This document shows, piece by piece, positions 56,901-64,000 of a stretch of DNA of 64,000 bases (position 1 is the stretch's first letter; the number at the start of each line of letters is the position of its first letter). The notes under the pieces were generated by a model. The model did not search any database. It was not told the origin of the DNA and saw nothing but the letters and a program-made list of their open reading frames with translations. The stretch comes from Candidatus Streptomyces philanthi. Lineage in GTDB: Bacteria > Actinomycetota > Actinomycetes > Streptomycetales > Streptomycetaceae. The translations under genes were made by a program, and so were the position numbers. Location of the stretch: the NCBI GenBank assembly GCA_018114805.1, contig CP073042.1, positions 372,001 through 436,000 on the forward strand, given 5' to 3'.

Positions 56901-57764
56901 GCTGCCCGCGATGCCGGTCAGCGCGTAGCCCTCGAGGCCGCTCTTGGTGCTCTGCAGGTGGGGCCCGTAGTCGTGGTGCTCCGCGCCGGTGAAGACGGCG
57001 GTGCGGCTCCCCCGCAGCTTGGTCACGTCGATTCCGGCCCGCTCGAAGACCTCCCAGCTCGTCTCGAGGAGCAGCCGCTGCTGCGGGTCCATGGCCAGCG
57101 CATCACGCGGCGATATGCCGAAGAACTCCGCGTCGAACTCGGCCGCGTCGTGGATGAACCCGCCCTCGGTCGCGTAGCTGGTGCCGGGGCGGTCCGGGTC
57201 CGGGCTGTAGAGCGCCTCCAGGTCCCAGCCACGGTCGGTGGGGAACGGCGTGATGGCGTCCACGCCCTCTGAGACGACCTTCCACAGGTCCTCGGGGCTG
57301 TTGACGCCGCCGGGGAAACGGCAGCTCATCCCGACGATCGCGATGGGGTCGTCCGAGCCCGCGACGGCACGCGCGGGAGCGGTGTCGTCCGTGGCCACGG
57401 GGAAGAGCTTCCGGTGCAGGTGGTCCACGAGCTGACTGGGCGTCGGGTACTCGAAGGCGAGCGACACCTCCAGGGGGAGCCCGGTGGCGGCGACCAGCCC
57501 TCGGTGCAGGTTGACCGCCGCGAGCGAGTCCAGACCCAGGTCGAGGAACGAGCTGTCCGCGTCGAGCGTGCGCGGTGAGTCGGACCGCAGCGCCGCGGCG
57601 ACGTGTGCGCGCACCAGGTCGAACAGGACCCTGCGCTGTTCGTGGTCCGGCAGTTCGTGGAAGTCCGGACCGAGTGAGGGCGGTTCAGGGCTCTCGTCGC
57701 GGTGCGGTCCAGCCTGTGCGATGGAATCTCCCGAGTCACTGGACCCGTTCAACCTGGTGCTCAC
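50903..57764 (-). CDS. type I modular PKS, loading ACP plus first extension module (ACP-KS-AT-DH-ER-KR-ACP, frame broken)
   Basis: About 2285 residues from GTG 57764 (AGGAG just upstream). It begins with a stand-alone ACP instead of a KSQ or AT loading di-domain, then one fully reducing module with malonyl-type AT, so it should add a C2 unit reduced to methylene. The C terminus ([20 protein letters not shown] ... MMLGDLDS) is an acidic docking tail for the next subunit; there is no N-terminal docking coil, as expected for the first subunit. Breaks near 55240, 54325, 53190, 53097 and 51650, plus an in-frame TAG at 51278-51280 inside the last ACP (DRSF-stop-NLGFDSL). All domains are collinear, so one gene is annotated. 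The starter genes follow directly downstream. Confidence 0.9.
51130..51400 (-). other. PKS domain: ACP, first extension module
   Basis: [19 protein letters not shown] up to LAEYLRGR, with the pantetheine Ser in [17 protein letters not shown]. An in-frame TAG (51278-51280) falls immediately before the motif. Confidence 0.85.
51650..52240 (-). other. PKS domain: KR, first extension module (catalytic half, B-type)
   Basis: NADPH motif [19 protein letters not shown], the LDD motif [12 protein letters not shown] (B-type stereochemistry), and catalytic Ser/Tyr in [20 protein letters not shown]. Its structural half lies upstream of the ER (about 53200-53840). Confidence 0.86.
52250..53190 (-). other. 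PKS domain: ER, first extension module
   Basis: MDR-type enoylreductase: [35 protein letters not shown] and NADPH motif [19 protein letters not shown]. Predicted active. Confidence 0.88.
53850..54655 (-). other. PKS domain: DH, first extension module
   Basis: HPLLGG start, catalytic HxxxGxxxxP as [17 protein letters not shown], and catalytic Asp in [13 protein letters not shown]. Predicted active. Confidence 0.85.
54890..55775 (-). other. PKS domain: AT, first extension module (malonyl-CoA type)
   Basis: Nucleophile motif [16 protein letters not shown] (Ser761) and the specificity motif [12 protein letters not shown] (HAFH), both of the malonyl-CoA class. A one-base shift near 55240 separates them. 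Confidence 0.88.
56091..57353 (-). other. PKS domain: KS, first extension module
   Basis: Ketosynthase with active-site Cys311 ([14 protein letters not shown]), His438 ([12 protein letters not shown]; usual HGTGT has Gly where Glu is seen) and His478 ([13 protein letters not shown]). The conserved loop between KAF and [11 protein letters not shown] is about eight residues short compared with the KS at 62750-64000. Confidence 0.88.
57411..57632 (-). other. PKS domain: N-terminal loading ACP
   Basis: Residues about 45-118 of the first PKS subunit. Phosphopantetheine site [19 protein letters not shown] with Ser80. No loading KS or AT precedes it, so acylation in trans by the discrete acyltransferase is expected. 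Confidence 0.88.
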
Positions 57765-57833
57765 CTAACTCCTGCCTTGGGTAAAACCCTGCGTCAAAGC
57801 TGTGGGCCGCGCCGGCCTCGGCCGCGGCGTGGG

Positions 57834-57868
57834 GCGCCCGCCCGCGGACCGTCGGTGCGGGCGGGCGC
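57834..57868 (-). terminator. terminator-like hairpin between the two PKS genes
   Basis: A 12-bp stem (GCGCCCGCCCGC 57834-57845 / GCGGGCGGGCGC 57857-57868) with an 11-nt loop, nine bases beyond the stop of the terminal PKS gene. A TTGACG element on the - strand further along could belong to a promoter for the first PKS gene. Confidence 0.6.
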
Positions 57869-57876
57869 GTGGTGTG

Positions 57877-58560
57877 CTAGAGGGTGGCCACCCAGTCCTC
57901 GATGGCCTGTGCGGTGGTGCCCGCCTGCTTCTCCATCATCGTGAAGTGGGTTCCGGGCACGTCGACCACGGAGTCGGCCGGCCAGTCCGACTGCCAGCCC
58001 GCCGCGTCCGCGTCCACCTCGCCCATGGGTTCCGCCGCACGGACGAGGAGGCTAGGAACCGCGCTCTCCGGCGGCTTCCACCCCTCGAACAGATGCAGGT
58101 ACCACCCCATGGCGGACATCCGGACGCCCTCCATGGAGACGAGGGCGTCCCGCTCGTACATCTCGTCGAGCATGGCGTTCTCGAACTGGCCGATGCTCGC
58201 GCTGTCCGGGAGGTAGTGTCCAGCAGGACGACCCCGGCGGGCGGCGTGCCCTGGTCCTCCAGAGCGGCGGCCGCCGAGTGGGCGACCATTCCGCCGGCCG
58301 ATGAACCGACCAGCACGACTGGGACGCCGTCGGCGTACTCCGCGACGATCCGCGCCTGGAGACGGAACAGCGCCTCCGGGGTGGCCGACAGGCTCTCGCC
58401 CTGGACGAACCCCACGGCGGGCAGGGCCGCGACGTCCGGGCTGCCCCGGAACGGGGCGGCGAACTGCGCGTACTGGTGGACGCCGCCCAGCGCCATGTAG
58501 GAGGAGCAGCACATCAGCCGGGGGCGCTCGGCACCCCGGGAGAGCCGTACGAGCCTGATG
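57877..58560 (-). other. PKS domain: thioesterase
   Basis: Type [23 protein letters not shown], nucleophile [19 protein letters not shown] (Ser codon at about 58301), and C-terminal His in [21 protein letters not shown] single C missing near 58215 (LLD / [11 protein letters not shown]) breaks the frame. Confidence 0.88.
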
Positions 58561-61500
58561 GTCCCCTCGAAGTCGGCCGGGTCCTCGAAGGTGGGACGCA
58601 GCCGCGCGGCGTTCACCAGCAGGTCCATGCCGACCTTGGTCTTGCCCTGCGCCGCCGCCTCCTGGAACAGGGAGCCGAGGGTATCGGGCGCGTCCGCCTG
58701 CGAGGCCGGGGGCACGGTCGCGGGCGTCGGCGTGGCGGCCTGGGCCGACGGCGGCTGGGGCGGCCGGTCGGCGGGAGCGGACGCGATCCCGGCCGCGAGC
58801 CGGGGCCGCAGGTAGGACACCAGCTCCAGGGGGCGCGGATGGTCGAAGACCACCGTGGTCTCCAGCCACAGGCCGGTGACCGAGGCAAGCTGGTTCCGGA
58901 ACTCCACCGCCGTGAGGGAGTTGAAGCCCATCTCCATGAACTCGTGGCCGGTGTCGACCTCGTCGGGTGAGGAGTACCCGAGCACCGCGGCGGCGAGCGT
59001 ACGCACCAGTTCGAGCAGCGCCTACTCGGTCTCGGTCTCCGACAGCCCGGCCAGTCGCTGGCGCAACTCGGTGGACTGGTCGCCGGCCTCGGACTCGGCC
59101 GCCCGGGCCGTACGCCGGAGGGCGGGCTCCGGGACGATGGCACGGAACACGGCAGGCATCGCGGCACCCTGGGCACGCAGCGCGCCCAGGTCCAGGCGGG
59201 TGGGGACCACCACGGCCTGGCCGGAGGTGACGCCCTCGTCGAACAGCCCCAGGCCCTCCTTGGAGAAGAGCCGCACCAGACCCGAACGCGACACGCGGCG
59301 CAGGTCACCCTGCCCGAGGTGGCCGGTCATGCCGCTGGCCTGTTCCCACAGGCCCCACGCCAGCGAGACACCCGGCAGCCCCTGAGCCCGCCGCCAGGAC
59401 GCGAGGCCGTCCAGGAACACGTTGGCCGCGGCGTAGTTGCTCTGTCCGGCCGAGCCGAACACACCGGCGGCCGACGAGAAGAGCACGAAGGCCGACAGGT
59501 CCATCCCCGAGGTCAGCTCGTGCAGGTTCCACGCGGCGTCCACCTTCGCCCGCAGCACCGGCTCGACCCGCTCGCGCGTCATGGACGCGAACAGCCCGTC
59601 GTCCAGCACCCCGGTCGCGTGCACCACGGCGCTCAGCGCGAACTCCCCGGGCAGCCCGGACAACACCGCGGCGAGCGCCTCACGGTCCGCGGCGTCACAC
59701 GCCACGACCATCACCTCGGCGCCCGCGGCCTCCAGCCCGGCCCGCAGCTCGGCTGCGCCGTCCGCATCCGCCCCACGGCGGGACAGCAGCACCAGCCTCC
59801 CGACGCCGTGCCGGGTCACCAGGTGCCGGGCCACCAGACCGCCCAGCACACCCGTGCCGCCGGTCACCAACACCGCGCCGGAGCCGAACGTCGCCGACTC
59901 GTCGGCGTCGCCGGAGGGCAGCGACCGGGCCAGGCGCGGCACGCGGACCTCACCGGAGCGCACCACCACCTGCGCCTCACCGGAGGCCGCCACACCCGCG
60001 AGAAGTCCCGCCGACTTCTCGACGTCGTCGGTGTCGACCAGCACCACCCGGCCCGGGTTCTCCGACTGCGCCGAGCGCACCAGTCCCCAGACGGCCGCGC
60101 CCGCCAAATCCGTCACACCGTCACCGGTGTCCACGGCGCCGCGCGTCACCAGCACCAACCGGGTCGCCGCGAACCGCTCGTCCGCCAGCCACGACTGGAC
60201 GGTCTCCAGCGCCTCGGCGACCCGGGCGTGCACCTCGTCCACCACGGCCGCGCCACCCGGGACCACCGGCAGCACCGCCATGCCGGGCATGAGCGTGCCC
60301 GACGACACGGCGTCGCCGAGCGCCGCCGGGTCCGGGTACACATCGACGGTGACGCCCGACATCTCCAGCGCGGCGCCCACGCCGAGGAGGTCGTCGCCCA
60401 ACACCGCCGACCAGCCCGACGCCACGCTCTCGGTGGGCTTGACCGCATCCGCCGTCCACTCCACGCGGAACAGCGCGTCACCGTCCCTCCGGCCCGCGTT
60501 CCGCAACGCCTGGGCCTGGATCGGCCGCAGGACAAGGGAGTCGACCGAGGCCACCGGGCGGCCCGACGTGTCGGCTATCGCCAGGGACACCGCCTGCCGC
60601 CCGTCCGGGACCATCCGGACCCTGAGTTGTTCCCGCGCCGACGGCTTCGAGGGAGAAGCCCCGCCAGGAGAACGGCAGCAGGGTGCCCGCGCTCGGCGCG
60701 TCATCGCCTCCGCGCATCGCCTTGCTCACGCTGATCGCGTGGAGGGCCGCGTCGAACAGGGCCGGGTGCAGACCGAAGTACTTCGCGGTGCCGAGCTGCT
60801 CCTCGGGCAGTTCCACGTCGGCGAACACCGCGTCGCCGCGCCGCCAGGCGCGCCGCAGCCCCTGGAACGCGGGGCCGTAGCGCAGCCCGTGCTCGGCGGC
60901 GTGCTAGTACCCGCCGGAGATGTCGACGGGCTTGGCCCCGGAGGGCGGCCACTTCTTGAAGTCGAAGGAGGCCGCCGGGCCGGGCGGGGTGAGCACACCG
61001 CGTGCGTGCCGCACCCACGGGTTCCCGAGGTCGGCCCGGTCCTCGTCGGACTCGATCCGCGAGTAGACGCTCACCTCGCGGTGGCCCGCGGCGTCGACGT
61101 CCCCCACCTCGACCTGGATCTGCACCCCGCCGCGCTCGGGCATCACCAAGGGCGCCTCGATCACCAGCTCCTCGACCCGGGCGCACCCCACCTGGTCCCC
61201 CGCCTGTACGGCCATCTCCATGAAGGCCGTACTGGGCACCAGCGCCACGCCTTCCACCGAGTGGTCGGCGAGCCAGGCGTGCATGGCCAACGACAGCCGC
61301 CCGCTGAGCAGCACCCCGCCGCCACCGGCCAGCGAGACCACGGCACCCAGCAGGGGGTGCCACACCGGTCCGAGGCCCACCGAGCCCGCGTCGCCGACGG
61401 CCGCCGTCGCGTCGAGCCAGTAGCGCTGGCGCTGGAAGGCGTAGGTCGGCAGCTCCACCCGGCGGGCGCCACGCCCCTGGAACACCTTCTCCCAGTCGAC

Positions 61501-64000
61501 GCCGACCCCGCTGCTGTGAAGCTCGGCGGCCGAGGTCAGGAACCGCTCCGGGCCGCCCTCGTCGCGGCGCAGCGTGCCCACGACCACCGCCCGCGCGTCG
61601 GCGGCCTCCGCCGTCTGCTGCACGGGAAGGGTGAGCACCGGATGCGGGCTGACCTCGACGAGCACCGTGAGGCCGTCCTTGAGCAGGGTGCGGGTGGTGG
61701 CCTCCAGCTCCACGGTCTGGCGCAGGTTCCGGTACCAGCACTCCGCGTCCAGACCGGACGTGTCGACCACTTCACCAGAGACCGTCGAGTAGAACGGCAC
61801 CTCAGACGAGCGCGGCTTCAGGTCCGCCAGGACCTTCAGCAACTCCGCGCGGATCGACTCCACATGAGACGAGTGCGAGGCGTAGTCCACCGGAACCCGA
61901 CGAACCCGCACCTCCTCACCCTCAAGCTGAGCCACCAGTTCATCCAACACACCCGGATCACCCGCAACCACAACCGAGCCCGGACCGTTGACCGCCGCGA
62001 CCGAGATCGCGCCGTCCCAGCCGGCGATACGCTCCTGCGCCTGCTCGACCGACAACCCACCGACACCATGCCACCACGACCCGCCAAACCACCCGCAATG
62101 GCCCGCGACCGCAACGTCACCATCTTCGCCGCGTCCTCCAACGACAACGCACCCGCCATACACGCCGCCGCGATCTCACCCTGACTGTGACCCACCACCG
62201 CATCCGGCTCCACACCCACCGAACGCCACAACTTCGCCAACGACACCATCACCGCGAACAACACCGGCTGCACCACATCCACCCGGTCAAAACCAGGCGC
62301 GCCCTCAACACCACGCAACACACCCGTCAACGACCAGTCCACATACGCAGACAACGCCGCCTCACACTCACCCACCGCATCCGCGAACACCGGCGAGGAA
62401 TCCAACAACCCCACTGCCATACCCACCCACTGCGCACCCTGACCCGGGAACACGAACACCGAACGACCCGGCGTTTCGGCGCCGTCCCCCCACAGACCAC
62501 GCCGGGGAGCTTCGTTCCCTCGGTTACCGCCTCCAGGCACTCGACGAGCTGCTCGCGGCTGGTCCCGGTCACCACGACGCGCTGCTCGAACGCGAACCTG
62601 GTGGTCGCCAGGGAGAGCGCCACATCGGCGGCGCTCAGCTCCGAGCGCTCAGCCACGAACTCCCGCAGCCGACCGGCCTGCGCCCGCAAAGCGGTGTCGT
62701 TCTTGCCCGACACGACCCAGGCCACCGGTCCCGCGACGCCGCCGTCGGCAGGCTCCTCGGCAGCCTCGGCCTCGGCCGCCTCGACCTCCGGCGCCTGCTC
62801 CAGGATCACGTGCGCGTTCGTCCCGCTCACGCCGAACGAGGACACGCCGGCCCGGCGCGGCTCGCCCGTCTCCGGCCACGGCCTGGACTCGGTCAGCAGC
62901 TCGATCTCGCCCTCGGACCAGTCCACGTGGCTCGACGGCTCGTCCACATGCAGCGTCTTCGGCAGTACGCCGTGCCGCATCGCCATCACCATCTTGATGA
63001 CACCAGCCACACCGGCGGCAGCCTGGGTGTGACCGAGGTTCGACTTCAGCGAGCCCAACCACAGCGGCCGTCCCTCCGCCCGCTCCTGCCCGTAGGTGGC
63101 CAGCAGCGCCTGCGCCTCGATCGGGTCACCCAGCGTCGTGCCCGTACCGTGCGCCTCGACCGCGTCGATCTGGCTGGGGGTCAGCTCGCAGTTCTCCAGG
63201 GCTTGCCGGATGACGCGGCGCTGCGAGGGGCCGTTGGGGGCCGTCAAGCCGTTGCTCGCGCCGTCCTGGTTCACCGCGGAGCCGCGCACCACCGCCAGGA
63301 TCTGGTGCCCGTTGCGCCGCGCGTCGGACAGCCGCTCCACCAGCAGCACGCCGACGCCCTCGGACCACGTGGTGCCGTTGGCGGCGTCGGCGAACGCCTT
63401 GCACCGGCCGTCGGCGGCCAGTCCGCGCTGGCGGCTGAAGGTAACGAAGCCCTTGGGGCTCACCATGACCGTCGCGCCGCCGACCAACGCCATGGAACAC
63501 TCGCCCTGTCGCAGCGCCTGCGCGGCCAGGTGCAGGGCGACCAGCGCCGATGAGCAGGCGGTGTCCACCGTCAGCGCGGGGCCTTCGAAACCGAAGGTGT
63601 ACGAGACGCGGCCCGAGGCGATGCTGGTGGTGGCGCCGTTGTGGAGGTACGGCTCGATCTCGTCCGGGATCTGCGCGGCCTCGGAAGCGTACGTGGTGTG
63701 CATGGCGCCGGTGAAGACGCCTGTCTGGCTGCCACGCAACGATGCGGGGTCGATGCCCGCCCGCTCCATGACCTCCCACGAGGTCTCAAGGAGCAGCCGC
63801 TGCTGCGGGTCCATGGCCAGTGCCTCGCGGGGCGAGATGCCGAAGAACGCGGAGTCGAACTGGTCCGCGTCGTGGAGGAAGCCGCCTTCGCGAACGTAAC
63901 TGGTGCCCGGGTGTTCCGGGTCGTAGATGCCCTCCACGTCCCAGCCAGGGTTTGTCGGGAAGGGCGAGATGGCGTCCGATCCGTCGGCGACCAGGCGCCA
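57877..64000 (-). CDS. type I modular PKS, terminal module with thioesterase (KS-AT-DH-KR-ACP-TE, 5' end outside window, frame broken)
   Basis: The open frame runs off the right edge ([20 protein letters not shown] is inside the KS), so the start and any earlier modules are outside. The module carries methylmalonyl-type AT, DH and KR but no ER, and ends in a thioesterase, so it should set a 2-methyl-2-enoyl unit and release the chain, normally by macrolactonisation. Breaks near 62490, 62140, 60660 and 58215. Two in-frame TAG codons: 60904-60906 ([23 protein letters not shown]) and 59022-59024 (SETETE-stop-ALLELV). All pieces are collinear. The AT core has a codon usage unlike the rest. Confidence 0.9.
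58800..59020 (-). other. PKS domain: ACP of the terminal module
   Basis: [18 protein letters not shown] to [12 protein letters not shown]. The pantetheine motif is [16 protein letters not shown], with Asn where most ACPs have Asp before the Ser. Confidence 0.86.
59324..60452 (-). other. PKS domain: KR of the terminal module (B-type)
   Basis: Structural half, then [32 protein letters not shown] (LDD, B-type) and [20 protein letters not shown] with catalytic Ser/Tyr. Predicted active. Confidence 0.88.
60560..61362 (-). other. PKS domain: DH of the terminal module
   Basis: [12 protein letters not shown] start, catalytic [16 protein letters not shown] (HxxxGxxxxP) and Asp in [12 protein letters not shown]. 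Predicted active once the TAG at 60904-60906 is read through or corrected. Confidence 0.85.
61600..62460 (-). other. PKS domain: AT of the terminal module (methylmalonyl-CoA type)
   Basis: [39 protein letters not shown], nucleophile [15 protein letters not shown] and specificity motif [13 protein letters not shown] (YASH) are all of the methylmalonyl-CoA class. The coding strand between about 61840 and 62480 prefers GGT, GTG and TTG codons. Confidence 0.9.
62750..64000 (-). other. PKS domain: KS of the terminal module (partial)
   Basis: Active-site Cys in [17 protein letters not shown] (about 63555), His in [13 protein letters not shown] and [15 protein letters not shown]. The conserved loop [18 protein letters not shown] is complete here, in contrast to the first-module KS. 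Confidence 0.92.

Noticed and set aside
45061..57764. Beta-amino-acid macrolactam starter system (VinK/VinN-like)
   Set aside because: A discrete AT, ligase and loading ACP would fit, but no aminomutase, dipeptide ligase or peptidase is seen, and the 559-residue flavoenzyme plus PRMT-like protein favour an arginine-derived starter. Kept as the main alternative.

Overview
The window is very GC-rich DNA (well above 70% G+C by eye). It has actinobacterial ribosome-binding sites, GTG/TTG starts, scarce TTA codons, an F420/LLM-type enzyme and modular type I PKS genes, so it most likely comes from a Streptomyces or a close relative. No CRISPR array, rRNA, tRNA, IS element or phage gene was recognised.

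Layout. (1) 1-8876, + strand: a complete-looking ethylmalonyl-CoA pathway operon: 3-hydroxyacyl-CoA dehydrogenase (5' end missing), a TetR regulator, ccr, meaA/ecm, a malyl-CoA-type lyase, a MaoC hydratase and an acyl-CoA dehydrogenase. (2) 9047-14770: phosphatidylethanolamine synthesis (psd-pssA), glycerate kinase, a BCCT osmolyte transporter and a damaged GNAT gene. (3) 15049-20364, - strand: alkylation repair (ogt, ada-alkA), a VOC protein, a CrtI-like flavoenzyme and an IMPase-like phosphatase. (4) 20456-32475, - strand: two gamma-glutamyltransferase paralogues flank a sulfite-oxidase-like enzyme and a tightly coupled reductive pyrimidine catabolism operon (beta-ureidopropionase, aminotransferase, dihydropyrimidinase, LLM enzyme). 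(5) 32804-42651: hypotheticals, a gluABCD-type ABC importer, an SGNH hydrolase, xthA, an MBL-fold protein and a stranded pcaL. (6) 43210-64000: one end of a modular polyketide gene cluster.

The cluster is the most interesting part. On the - strand, in transcription order, are a terminal PKS subunit (KS-AT[methylmalonyl]-DH-KR-ACP-TE), a first PKS subunit that begins with a bare loading ACP (ACP-KS-AT[malonyl]-DH-ER-KR-ACP plus docking tail), an acyl-CoA ligase, a discrete FabD-like acyltransferase and a FAD amino-acid oxidase/monooxygenase. A PRMT-type methyltransferase with an intact double-glutamate loop and a BAHD acyltransferase lie divergently beside them. Together they fit the supply of an arginine-derived 4-guanidinobutyryl starter to a guanidyl-polyol macrolide PKS (azalomycin/niphimycin class), with guanidine N-methylation and an acyl (possibly malonyl) ester as tailoring. 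The ethylmalonyl-CoA pathway in the same window can supply methylmalonyl-CoA and ethylmalonyl-CoA.

Caution on sequence quality. The first ~14 kb reads cleanly, but from ~14.6 kb rightward many genes are broken by single-base indels, short tandem duplications, small deletions or in-frame stops. I treat most of these as probable sequence or assembly errors and annotate the whole gene across the breaks, listing each break.
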